A DNA stretch of 64,000 bases from Aquimarina macrocephali JAMB N27 (GTDB lineage: Bacteria; Bacteroidota; Bacteroidia; Flavobacteriales; Flavobacteriaceae). Each line of letters opens with the position of its first letter. Within the stretch, counting starts at the first letter, position 1. Positions 28,069 to 36,500 of this stretch are shown here, piece after piece. The notes beneath the pieces were generated by a model, which was not told where the DNA came from, ran no database searches, and was given only the letters and a program-made list of their open reading frames with translations. The position numbers and the translations under genes were made by a program. The stretch is from assembly GCF_000520995.1 (NCBI RefSeq), contig NZ_JACA01000001.1, forward strand, positions 558,001 to 622,000. Direction: 5' to 3'.

Positions 28069-28491
28069 ATGACAATACAAGAAATCCAGGAAGAGATTGT
28101 TGATGAATTTGGTATGTTTGATGATTGGATGCAGCGATATGAATACATGATTGAACTAGGGAAATCTCTACCTCTTATTGAAGAAAAATACAAAACAGAC
28201 GACAATATCATAAAAGGATGCCAGAGTAAAGTGTGGGTACACGCCGAAATGAAAGATGATAAAGTTCAATTTACTGCAGATAGTGATGCCATTATTACCA
28301 AAGGTATTATTGCAATATTGATACGTGTCTTTTCTGGGCAACATCCCGCGGCCATCATTGAAGCTGATACTAATTTTATTGATGAAATTGGTTTAAAAGA
28401 ACATTTATCACCAACACGTGCTAATGGTTTAGTAAGTATGATTAAACAACTAAAAATGTATGCTATCGCTTACCAAACACAATTGAATTAA
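28069..28491 (+). CDS. sufE: Sulfur acceptor protein SufE
   Basis: The 140-residue protein accepts persulfide sulfur from SufS on Cys51 (IIKGCQSKVWV, the same position as in E. coli SufE) and passes it to SufB. The sequence FDDWMQRYEYMIELGKSLPLIEEKYK is the conserved N-terminal helix. The ATG at 28069 gives the family start. The gene has its own promoter and leads a short run to sufT-like, thioesterase and DUF2480 genes. Confidence 0.96.
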   Translation: MTIQEIQEEIVDEFGMFDDWMQRYEYMIELGKSLPLIEEKYKTDDNIIKGCQSKVWVHAEMKDDKVQFTADSDAIITKGIIAILIRVFSGQHPAAIIEADTNFIDEIGLKEHLSPTRANGLVSMIKQLKMYAIAYQTQLN

Positions 28492-28541
28492 ATCAATTTT
28501 TGTCGCATAAAGCTTGTTAAAGCAATATTAAAACTAAAAAA

Positions 28542-28868
28542 ATGAGTGAAACCACTATAGATACAAACGACTTAGGAGAAAAAATTGTACGAGTATTAAA
28601 GACAATCTTTGATCCAGAAATTCCGGTTGATATATACGAGCTAGGGCTAATCTATGATGTATTTGTTAATGAGGATTATGAAGTAAAAATTCTAATGACA
28701 CTTACTTCTCCTAACTGTCCTGTAGCAGAGTCTCTACCAGAAGAAATACGAGAAAAAGTAAAATCTCTTGATGCAGTAAAAGATGTAGAAATGGAACTTA
28801 CTTTTGATCCACCATGGTCACAAGATTTAATGAGTGAAGAGGCTAAACTAGAACTGGGAATGCTGTAG
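28542..28868 (+). CDS. SUF-associated MIP18/DUF59 protein (SufT-like)
   Basis: This 108-residue MIP18-family protein has DPEIPVDIYELGLIYDV near the start and TSPNCPVAESLPEEIREKVKSLDAVKDVEMELTFDPPW, the family motif with a conserved Cys (TLTSPNCPVA). Relatives (SufT, PaaD) help mature Fe-S proteins. It is regularly found after SufE in Bacteroidota. The functional name is by context. Confidence 0.9.
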   Translation: MSETTIDTNDLGEKIVRVLKTIFDPEIPVDIYELGLIYDVFVNEDYEVKILMTLTSPNCPVAESLPEEIREKVKSLDAVKDVEMELTFDPPWSQDLMSEEAKLELGML

Positions 28869-28920
28869 CAGAGAATGCAGTCATTTCGGAACAACTTTCT
28901 AAAATAAATAAACAAGGAAA

Positions 28921-29358
28921 ATGAATCCTGAACATTATAGTAAATTAGAAAGAATGTATCTACAGGCAAATATCAACACTGCATTGTATGATACCACCAA
29001 AGTCAAAATCGATGAAGGTTTAGCACAAATCGAGCTTGAAATTTCAGAAAAGTATTTTCATGCATTAGGAGCTATACACGGTTCTGTATATTTTAAACTA
29101 CTCGACGATGCTGCTTTTTTTGCTGTAAATTCTATTGTAAAAGATATTTTCGTCCTTACTACTTCGTTCAATATTAATTTAATACGACCTGTCGATAAAG
29201 GAATAATTACAGCTGTCGGAAAGATAAAATTTAAATCCAGAAGCCTATTTGTTGCAGAATCAACTTTATACAATCAAGATGGTAAAGAAATTGCTTTTGG
29301 AACTGGAAATTTTGCAAAAAGCAAGATAGAACTTTCAGAAAAAATAGGGTATAAATAA
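28921..29358 (+). CDS. PaaI-family hotdog thioesterase
   Basis: The 145-residue protein has a hotdog fold with the PaaI/4HBT motif ALGAIHGSVYFKLLDDAAFFAVNS (a His-Gly and Asp pair) and TTSFNINLIRPVDKG. Such enzymes hydrolyse acyl-CoA thioesters; substrate not known. It is 52 nt after the SufT-like gene and 17 nt ahead of DUF2480, so probably co-transcribed with the SUF genes. Confidence 0.85.
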   Translation: MNPEHYSKLERMYLQANINTALYDTTKVKIDEGLAQIELEISEKYFHALGAIHGSVYFKLLDDAAFFAVNSIVKDIFVLTTSFNINLIRPVDKGIITAVGKIKFKSRSLFVAESTLYNQDGKEIAFGTGNFAKSKIELSEKIGYK

Positions 29359-29375
29359 CATAATACAACGATACA

Positions 29376-29885
29376 ATGGCCGATGAAATTGTAAATAGAG
29401 TTGCTAATAATAAAAACCTCATCACTTTTGATTTAGAAGAATACTATCCTAAAGGCAATCGTATTCTTTTTGATATTAAAAATTGGCTTTTTGAGGGGTT
29501 AATTTTACGCGAAAAAGAGTTTAGAAAATACGTCTTAGATCATGACTGGAGTCAATACCAAGACGTCTATGTTGCATTAACTTGTTCTACAGATGCTATT
29601 ATCCCAGGCTGGGCATACCTTTTATTGACTAGCTCATTACAGCCCTTTGCAAAAAAAGTAGCCGTAGGATCTTTAGAAGCTCTGGAAACGATACTCTATG
29701 CCGAAATTATAAATACTATTGACATTTCAGAATATCAAAACAAGCTGATTATTATAAAAGGTTGCACTAACAAACCTGTTCCTCAAGGGGCTTATATCGA
29801 TTTGATCCAAAAATTACAACCTGTTGCAAAAAGTATTATGTATGGAGAAGCATGCTCTTCTGTTCCTCTATATAAAAGGAAATAG
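29376..29885 (+). CDS. DUF2480 family protein
   Basis: The 169-residue cytosolic protein matches the Bacteroidota-only DUF2480 family (start MADEIVNRVANNKNLITFDLEEYYPKGNR; TCSTDAIIPGWAYLLL; GCTNKPVPQGAYIDLIQKLQPVAKSIMYGEACSSVPLYK). Four Cys (ALTCSTDA, KGCTNKP and the ACSSVP region) could have a role in Fe-S binding, but this is inference. It follows SUF genes in many flavobacteria. Function unknown. Confidence 0.9.
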   Translation: MADEIVNRVANNKNLITFDLEEYYPKGNRILFDIKNWLFEGLILREKEFRKYVLDHDWSQYQDVYVALTCSTDAIIPGWAYLLLTSSLQPFAKKVAVGSLEALETILYAEIINTIDISEYQNKLIIIKGCTNKPVPQGAYIDLIQKLQPVAKSIMYGEACSSVPLYKRK

Positions 29886-29968
29886 GTTCTTTTGTCTATT
29901 AATACTGTTTTTTATCGAAAAATAATGGTCTGCCAGCATACTTTTAGGGTAAAAAACGTTTCTTAAAA

Positions 29969-29976
29969 TATATTTG
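29969..29976 (+). promoter_or_regulatory. -7 box TATATTTG ahead of DUF3078 gene
   Basis: A perfect TATATTTG box lies 93 nt before the ATG of the 30070 gene. There is no good TTG at -33, so it is a candidate only. Confidence 0.35.
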
Positions 29977-30069
29977 CCAACATAAAAATTTACACTGGTT
30001 ATTTATGCCGGTTAATAAATTATTTAACCATAAAAATAACCTGATTAAATTCCTTAAAACTATCATCAA

Positions 30070-31023
30070 ATGAAAAAAACATTGCTAACTGTAGTTCTAT
30101 TAATTAGTTCTACGATTCTATTTGCACAAGAAGAAACAAAAAAAGACGAAGCTCCTAAAGATGGATGGACCAAAGGAGGTAATATTAGCCTTTTAATAAA
30201 TCAATCTGCTTTTAATGCAGAATGGCTAGGAGGAGGAACATCTAATATTGCAGGAAATTTCTCTCTATCTTATGACTTTAATTACCGTAAAGGAAAACTC
30301 ACTTGGGATAATAAAATTCTTGCAGATTATGGTCTTACCAAACTTAAAGATCAAGAGTTTATACGTAAAACTAATGATCGCTTAGAGTTAAATTCATTAT
30401 TGGGTAGACAAATCAAAGAATCACTATGGTATTATTCTTTTTTCTTAAACTTTAAAACACAGTTTGATAAAGGATACGAATATGGAGAAGAACCTATTTT
30501 AGATACAACTACTGGAAATGTTATAGGAACAAGAGAAATCCGAACAGAAACTACTCGTATTTTTTCTCCTGCTTATTTACAGTTAGGTCCAGGTATGTTA
30601 TGGAAAAAAAGTGACAATCTCAAAGTTAATATCGCCCCTGCAACAGCACGATTTATTTTTGTACATGATAAGTTTACAGAGGTGGGTAATGATCAGGCAG
30701 CAATAGATGCTTTTAATGATGCCGGAGGTTACTTTGGAGTAGAAGCAAACGACACGTTTCGCTTTGAATTTGGTGCGGCACTTAATGGGTATGCTAAATT
30801 TGAGATCATGAAGAATGTATCTATGGAAAACATTTTAAATTTGTATTCTAACTACTTAGAAGATCCACAAAATGTAGATATAGATTATACTGCAAACATC
30901 GTTATGACAATTAACAAGTATTTATCTACTAATCTAACATTTCAGGCTATCTATGATGATAATGCTGTTGGTGCTTTTCAGATTAGAGAAGTGTTTGGTC
31001 TAGGAGTAAATTACGGGTTCTAG
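30070..31023 (+). CDS. DUF3078 outer-membrane protein (copy 1)
   Basis: The 317-residue protein has a Sec signal (ending ILFAQ) and the DUF3078 core GGNISLLINQSAFNAEWLGGGTSNIAGNFSLSYDFNYRKGKLTWDNKILADYGLTK. Alternating amphipathic strands and a C-terminal aromatic end (LGVNYGF) suggest an outer-membrane beta-barrel. It closes the SUF neighbourhood and is followed by a strong terminator. A paralogue with a longer N-terminus lies at 35315. Function unknown. Confidence 0.88.
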   Translation: MKKTLLTVVLLISSTILFAQEETKKDEAPKDGWTKGGNISLLINQSAFNAEWLGGGTSNIAGNFSLSYDFNYRKGKLTWDNKILADYGLTKLKDQEFIRKTNDRLELNSLLGRQIKESLWYYSFFLNFKTQFDKGYEYGEEPILDTTTGNVIGTREIRTETTRIFSPAYLQLGPGMLWKKSDNLKVNIAPATARFIFVHDKFTEVGNDQAAIDAFNDAGGYFGVEANDTFRFEFGAALNGYAKFEIMKNVSMENILNLYSNYLEDPQNVDIDYTANIVMTINKYLSTNLTFQAIYDDNAVGAFQIREVFGLGVNYGF

Positions 31024-31045
31024 AAACAAGAAAATATAGCTCTTT

Positions 31046-31083
31046 AAAAAAGCATCTTTTATTTGATAAAAGATGCTTTTTTC
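31046..31083 (+). terminator. Terminator after DUF3078 copy 1
   Basis: A perfect 12-bp stem (31051-31062 with 31066-31077, 3-nt loop) is flanked by A5 and T6. Confidence 0.88.
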
Positions 31084-31102
31084 TTTAGTAAGTCTACTGT
31101 AT

Positions 31103-31546
31103 TTATGCTTTACTAGGCACTAATTTCATATGAAATTCATGTTTATCCTCATCAACTGTCTTAAAACCCATACGTTCATATAAATACTTAGCTGGGTTTT
31201 CTTTTAATACTTTTAGTATCATATTTTTATTTGAAGCTTTGGCAGTTTCTATTAGATCTTTAATCACATACTTCCCTATTCCATGACCTTGATATTCGGG
31301 TAACACTTGTATTTGTAGTATTTCTATCGCGTGTCCCGTTTCAATATATTTCAATACACCTGCTCTTTGATTTGATTTTAATATCACATAAGCACTATCA
31401 TATTGAAAATCTATTCTGGATAAATGTTCTTCATCGGATAAGAAAATTCCCATTTTCTGTAAGTGCTCGACCATTGTTGCCATTCTTAAATTAAATAAGA
31501 AATCCTTATCCGATTCTTTCGCTTTAATCAGTTCTAATTTTTCCAT
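31103..31546 (-). CDS. GNAT-family N-acetyltransferase
   Basis: The 147-residue cytosolic protein has the GNAT acetyl-CoA binding loop QVLPEYQGHGIGKYVIKDLI (Q/R-x-x-G-x-G/A) and typical C-terminal strand LYERMGFKTVDEDKHEFHMKL. The acceptor is unknown. It lies between the DUF3078 terminator and the tricorn gene on the minus strand and shares no operon spacing with either. Confidence 0.9.
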   Translation of the reverse strand: MEKLELIKAKESDKDFLFNLRMATMVEHLQKMGIFLSDEEHLSRIDFQYDSAYVILKSNQRAGVLKYIETGHAIEILQIQVLPEYQGHGIGKYVIKDLIETAKASNKNMILKVLKENPAKYLYERMGFKTVDEDKHEFHMKLVPSKA

Positions 31547-31626
31547 AGGAAATCATATAATACAGTATCACGAATATACCTTAAATTATGAAATACATTT
31601 TTGATAATACATATCATAAAAAAAGT

Positions 31627-31661
31627 AAAAGCGAGAGTAAAGAAAATACTCTCGCTTTTTT
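31627..31661. terminator. Terminator between tricorn protease and GNAT genes
   Basis: A perfect 13-bp stem (31627-31639 with 31647-31659, AAAAGCGAGAG / CTCTCGCTTTT, 7-nt loop) lies 22 nt beyond the stop codon of the 31684 gene and works on the minus strand. Confidence 0.8.
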
Positions 31662-31683
31662 ATGTATCTCATTTGCAAGCAAA

Positions 31684-34600
31684 TTACTTAGAACGATCCT
31701 CTGCAGCAGGTACTTTGTTCTTTGGGTTTTTGTCACTTTCTTTAAGTGTTTTTAGCACTTCATTAATAGCGCGATCCAGTTGCACGTCTATACCTTGAGC
31801 ATCTTTTCCTGGGTTTTCTGGAACATGGATATCCGGCTCTACACCATGTCCTTCTGCAAACCAGGTTCCATCAGGATTATACATTCTAAATGTAGGTACT
31901 GTTACATATCCACCGTCTATTAATTCTGGTGCTCCCGAAATTCCTATTAGTCCTCCCCAGGTTCTTGTACCAATAAGCGGTCCTACTTTTCTTTTCTTGA
32001 AATAATCTGGAAACGCATCTCCTCCACTACCACTCCATCCATTAATAAGCATCGCTTTAGGCCCGTAATGTCCTCTTGGAGGCCAAGCCCAATCTTTGCC
32101 TTCTCGCACCTTGTAATAGCTTAATAATGGTCTGTTTAATAATTCTACAAATCTATCTGGTATTTGTCCTCCATTATTAAATCTTTCGTCAATAATTAAT
32201 CCATCTTTATGATGTTGAGCATAGAACATTCTAACTAATTCTTCTTGCCCATCTATTCCTGTACTTGGTACATAAATATATCCTATTCTTCCTCCTGATT
32301 TTTCATCTACATATTTTCGCATTTCTTCAATCCAGGCAAGATTTCTCAGCCTCGCTTCACTTTTTATGGGCTGTACAAGATATTGCTCGCTATTTTTGCC
32401 ATCAGGAGTTTTACTAACTGTAATCTCTATCGTTTCATTTGCTTTTCCTTCTAATGCTACATAAGGATCTGCATACTCTGTTAATTCTATTCCATTAATA
32501 CGCAATATATAATCACCTTCTTCAACTAATACTCCAGGTTTTCTAAGAGGAGATTTAACCTCAGTATCCCAAGGAGCTGGCGTAATGATCTTTTTTATTC
32601 TATATTTTCCCTGATGCATTTCCCAGTCAACACCGAGATAACCAGTAGTTTTGTTAGAGCTTGATACTACATCCCCTCCACCTCTATATGTATGAGAGGC
32701 ATTTAGTTCTGCAATTAATGCTCCGGTTATTTTATTAAGGTCATTTCGACTTGCTGCATATTCTATTAATGGCTCATATTTCTTTTTCATAGCTTCCCAA
32801 TCCAATCCGTGTAGATTTTTATCATAGAAAAAATCTCTTTCTAAACGCCATATATCTGCAAAGATTTGTCGCCATTCTTCTTTTGGGTTGACGGTCATTT
32901 CCATTTTAGAGGTGTCTATATGATCTTCGAGAGATTGATCTTTTGCTACTTCTATAATGCCCATTTTTTCTTCGCTAAACACTAGAATACTATTATTATC
33001 AAACGAAACTTTATAATCGTCTACATTTTCAAGAATTGTCTTTTCTTCATCCTCTTCAAAATCATAATATTTTAAAACTGATTTTTCATCCTTTGATCCT
33101 GTTCTTGGATGTTTTAAGAAAATGACTTTACCTTTAGCAGCCTTTATTCCTCCCGTATTTCCTAGCTCTACTGGTAAAATGATCATTCTGGATTCTATAC
33201 CATTAAAATCTATGCGTATCGGTTTTACCTTTTGTTCTTCTTCTTCTTTCTTTTTATCTTTAGAATCCTCTTTCTTTTTATCACCTTCATTTATAGCAAC
33301 TACATCATTTTTTAATTCAATAGGGTGTACTGCATCTTTTGTAAGCGGAATGATTCCTATTTTAGTTGCATTAGGATATGTCCAGCTATTATCATAATCA
33401 CTATATACCGGATCAAAGGTTCTATTGGTCGTACAATAGATATACTTGTTGTCAACAGAAAACACAGGATTTCCATCATCATAAAAAGCAGAAGTGATGA
33501 TGTTCTTTTTCTTTTTATCGATATCGTATATAATGATATGCTGATTTCCATTTTCATGAGAATTTGCATAGGTTATATATTTACTATCACTTGACCAACT
33601 TACCGAGAATCCTGATAGGCCGCCTTGAAACAATTGAATTTCCTGATCTATTTTGGTAATCGTATTGTTAGTAATATTTGCCAGTCTTATATGCATTTCC
33701 TGATCAACAAAAATTAATTTTTTACTATCAGGAGACCAGAACAGTTGATATCTAAATCCCGGGCCTTGTTTTGAGATTTGTTTCTCTGAATTATCTTTAA
33801 GGTTTCTTACCATTAATTCATACTCTCCTGTTTTATCACTCCAATATGCAATATATCTTCCATCTGGTGACCAACTTGGATAACGCTCTGCAATGCCACT
33901 TGTACGTGTTAGGTTCTTGGTAATCCCATCTTTTTTAGGCACAGAAAAGATATCTCCTCTGGCACCTACAATAATTCTATTACCATCTGGTGCAATACCT
34001 ACACTATGAATGTATTTTTCTGCTTTCTTTACTTGAGGTTTTAATCCTGTAAAATCCCCAATAGCACTTATAGATATTTCTTTTGTTGTTTTTGTTGCCA
34101 CATCTAACAGATATAGTGTTCCTCCAGCTTCAAAAACGATTTCAGATTTTCCTATAGACGGCCGTTCAATATCAAATTCTTTAAAAAATGTAATTTGCTC
34201 GTGTTGTTTTGATTGTAGGCTATATTTCCAGATATTAAACTTTTTTGAAGAATCTTTATCCGAAAGATAATAGAGGTCATCATTATTCCACATGGGTAGT
34301 TCATCATTACCATCGTTATTGGTAATGTTTTCAGAGGTTAAGGTTTTGAGGTTAAAAAGATAGATATCAGAAGCCATTCCTCCTCGATATCTTTTCCAGT
34401 TTCTGCTAAGCCTTGATTTATCTGTCATTGCTACAAGATCACCATTAACATGTAGATCTAATTCTTCGACTTTGCTTATTGGTATTCTTACTGGTAGTCC
34501 TCCATTAACAGATATTTTAAACGCTTTAGAAAAACGTTGTTTACCACTTTCCATTCTAGAAGTGTAGATTAAAAATTTTCCGTCTTTAGTCCACGCTTTA

Positions 34601-34938
34601 ATATTATCAGACATTCCGTGGGTTGTAATTCGTTTTGGAATACCACCAGTTACAGGAATTGTATATATGTCATGGTTGCCATCATAATTAGCATTAAACG
34701 CTATAGTTTTTCCATCTGGAGAAAATTTTCCCATTGTTTCTCGGCCTGGCTTAGTTGTTAACCGATGTGCTGTGCCTCCTTGTTTATTTACAATCCATAG
34801 GTCATCTGCATAAGTAAAACAGATATGAGAATCAGAAACATCTGGATATTGAATCATTTTTGCTGGTAGTTGGCCATAATTTATGTTTGGCAACAAATAC
34901 AATAAAAATAGTGTAATAATCTTCGAGAGATTTTTCAT
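31684..34938 (-). CDS. Tricorn-type S41 protease, exported
   Basis: The 1084-residue protein has a signal peptide (ending NINYGQ) and two WD/PD40 propeller regions (about 25-330 and 330-560; repeats such as FSPDGKTIAFNANYDGN and WSPDGRYIAYWSDKTGE). A tricorn core with a PDZ domain follows (about 760-860, GYLGVDWEMHQGKY..GDYILRINGIELTEY). The S41 catalytic domain has INGWSGSGGDAFPDYF, with Ser971 as the likely nucleophile, and His in ASHTYRGG. A Lys/Glu linker (GDKKKEDSKDKKKEEEEQK) interrupts the second propeller. Related proteins degrade peptides in the periplasm. Length fits the family. It is divergent from the second DUF3078 gene. Confidence 0.92.
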   Translation of the reverse strand: MKNLSKIITLFLLYLLPNINYGQLPAKMIQYPDVSDSHICFTYADDLWIVNKQGGTAHRLTTKPGRETMGKFSPDGKTIAFNANYDGNHDIYTIPVTGGIPKRITTHGMSDNIKAWTKDGKFLIYTSRMESGKQRFSKAFKISVNGGLPVRIPISKVEELDLHVNGDLVAMTDKSRLSRNWKRYRGGMASDIYLFNLKTLTSENITNNDGNDELPMWNNDDLYYLSDKDSSKKFNIWKYSLQSKQHEQITFFKEFDIERPSIGKSEIVFEAGGTLYLLDVATKTTKEISISAIGDFTGLKPQVKKAEKYIHSVGIAPDGNRIIVGARGDIFSVPKKDGITKNLTRTSGIAERYPSWSPDGRYIAYWSDKTGEYELMVRNLKDNSEKQISKQGPGFRYQLFWSPDSKKLIFVDQEMHIRLANITNNTITKIDQEIQLFQGGLSGFSVSWSSDSKYITYANSHENGNQHIIIYDIDKKKKNIITSAFYDDGNPVFSVDNKYIYCTTNRTFDPVYSDYDNSWTYPNATKIGIIPLTKDAVHPIELKNDVVAINEGDKKKEDSKDKKKEEEEQKVKPIRIDFNGIESRMIILPVELGNTGGIKAAKGKVIFLKHPRTGSKDEKSVLKYYDFEEDEEKTILENVDDYKVSFDNNSILVFSEEKMGIIEVAKDQSLEDHIDTSKMEMTVNPKEEWRQIFADIWRLERDFFYDKNLHGLDWEAMKKKYEPLIEYAASRNDLNKITGALIAELNASHTYRGGGDVVSSSNKTTGYLGVDWEMHQGKYRIKKIITPAPWDTEVKSPLRKPGVLVEEGDYILRINGIELTEYADPYVALEGKANETIEITVSKTPDGKNSEQYLVQPIKSEARLRNLAWIEEMRKYVDEKSGGRIGYIYVPSTGIDGQEELVRMFYAQHHKDGLIIDERFNNGGQIPDRFVELLNRPLLSYYKVREGKDWAWPPRGHYGPKAMLINGWSGSGGDAFPDYFKKRKVGPLIGTRTWGGLIGISGAPELIDGGYVTVPTFRMYNPDGTWFAEGHGVEPDIHVPENPGKDAQGIDVQLDRAINEVLKTLKESDKNPKNKVPAAEDRSK

Positions 34939-35314
34939 GACATTAAAGTTTGTTTTGTGATTGATATGTATTGTTTTTACTATGACCTATGATTATTTAA
35001 AACGTTACATCAAGTGCTCTGATTATTATCTTGTTATATTCATGTGTCATTATATCAAAAGTATCCCAAATGGTTTTTATTTTTATACGATTCTGACACA
35101 TTAACCTACTGTTAACGTTAATATAGTATGTAATTACCGAACAATAAAGGGTTTACTTATCTATGTTAATAGATGAGTGAATATGAATTGATACTATGGT
35201 AAGTAGTCAATGCAGATGCAATTTTATGTAAGATGTTTTTAAGAAATATCTCTAATTTGAAAAAGCTAAGTGCATACCGTATCTTTGTATTCTACCCTTG
35301 CAATAAAAGATCAA
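34939..35314. promoter_or_regulatory. Divergent intergenic region, tricorn / DUF3078 copy 2
   Basis: This 376-bp AT-rich spacer holds no gene. On the plus strand a clear promoter lies at 35257-35287. On the minus strand a TACTTTTG box (35063-35056) stands about 118 nt before the tricorn start, without a clear TTG. Confidence 0.5.
35257..35287 (+). promoter_or_regulatory. Promoter of DUF3078 copy 2
   Basis: TTG at 35257-35259, a 20-nt spacer and TATCTTTG at 35280-35287 match the consensus perfectly. Transcription should start near 35293, so a GTG at 35270 cannot be the start codon; the ATG at 35315 is used. Confidence 0.72.
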
Positions 35315-36340
35315 ATGAGTAGATTTTTTTTAGCTATTTTTCTGTTTCTGTTAGTAACAAAAATTTCTGGTCAGGAAAAAGAAAAAACAAAATACCTGGA
35401 TTCAATTCAAGTTAATTTAAAACGTTCTCTTGATAGTATTTTAAAAAACACCACAAATGACTTAAATATCATAGTTTTAAAACAGAAACTAAAAGAAATT
35501 ACTCCTAAAAAACCAAAAGAAGAACATATCGGGTGGAAAAATAAGGCAAACTTTACTTTACTTTTTAATCAATCTGCATTTAACTACGACTGGCAAGGTG
35601 GAGGAACATCTAATATTGCTGGAAATGTTACATTAAATTATGAGTTTAACTATAAAAAAAATAGCCTAACCTGGGATAATAAAATTATTGCAGATTACGG
35701 ACTTACTTTTTTAAGAGGAGAGGATTTTGCTCGTAAAACCAATGATAGGATCGAATTTAATACTCGATTGGGGCAAAAAATTGGTCAAGGTTTCTGGAAC
35801 TATTCTTTGTTTATCAATTTCAGATCTCAATTTGATAAAGGATATAGATTTACCAAAGATCCCGATACAGAAGAGACTATTCGTACAGAAGAAACTCATT
35901 TCTTTTCTCCAGCTTTTATACAGATCGGACCAGGACTATTATGGAAAAAAAGCGATAATCTACACATTAATATTGCTCCAGTCACCTCTCGTATGATATT
36001 TGTAGACAAAGAATTTACCAATATTGCAGATTATGTAGATGGTGATTATTTTGGTGTAGATGCTGGCGAAAGCTCTCGATTTGAGTTTGGTGGATCTCTT
36101 GCGGCATATTCTAAATACACTTTGGCAAAAAATATAACTCTAGAACAACTTTTAAACCTGTACTCTAACTATATTGAAGATCCGGCCAATGTAGATATTG
36201 ATTATACATTAAATATTAGCTTACTTGTAAACAAATACATTACAGGTAGTTTTGTGTTTCAAGCAATTTATGATGACAATGCTACCAGCGGATTTCAGAT
36301 ACGTGAGGTAATTGGATTAGGGCTTAAATATAAGTTTTAA
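35315..36340 (+). CDS. DUF3078 outer-membrane protein (copy 2)
   Basis: The 341-residue exported protein (signal MSRFFLAIFLFLLVTKISGQ) has a charged helical stretch (about 21-85) absent from copy 1. The DUF3078 core follows: NFTLLFNQSAFNYDWQGGGTSNIAGNVTLNYEFNYKKNSLTWDNKIIADYGL. The C-terminal half is very similar to the 30070 protein, with matching strands such as SPAFIQIGPGLLWKKSDNLHINIAPVTSRMIFV, so it is probably the same outer-membrane barrel. The two paralogues flank the GNAT/tricorn pair. Function unknown. Confidence 0.87.
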   Translation: MSRFFLAIFLFLLVTKISGQEKEKTKYLDSIQVNLKRSLDSILKNTTNDLNIIVLKQKLKEITPKKPKEEHIGWKNKANFTLLFNQSAFNYDWQGGGTSNIAGNVTLNYEFNYKKNSLTWDNKIIADYGLTFLRGEDFARKTNDRIEFNTRLGQKIGQGFWNYSLFINFRSQFDKGYRFTKDPDTEETIRTEETHFFSPAFIQIGPGLLWKKSDNLHINIAPVTSRMIFVDKEFTNIADYVDGDYFGVDAGESSRFEFGGSLAAYSKYTLAKNITLEQLLNLYSNYIEDPANVDIDYTLNISLLVNKYITGSFVFQAIYDDNATSGFQIREVIGLGLKYKF

Positions 36341-36370
36341 GTTAGAGCTTGTTTAAACACCTTGCTTCCT

Positions 36371-36474
36371 GAAAACTACTATTTTGAGAACCTTAAGGTA
36401 TACTTCAAATAATTCTAATATCTCGATATGCTCATGATTTGAAGTATACTCAGAACCTCAAACCACTGATTTTC
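36371..36474. repeat. Long imperfect inverted repeat between convergent genes
   Basis: A perfect 13-bp inner stem (GTATACTTCAAAT at 36398-36410 with its complement at 36437-36449) and an outer partly paired stem (36371-36388 with 36457-36474, GAAAA..GAG / CTC..TTTTC) enclose a 26-nt loop. It lies between the 3' ends of DUF3078 copy 2 and hflX and may act as a bidirectional terminator, or be a remnant of a small mobile element. Confidence 0.55.
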
Positions 36475-36500
36475 AGTTCTCATTGTAATTAAATATGCTC

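Noticed and set aside
33122-33594. Plus-strand frames inside the tricorn gene
   Set aside because: Antisense to a well-supported protease with complete domains; no start signal or recognisable product.
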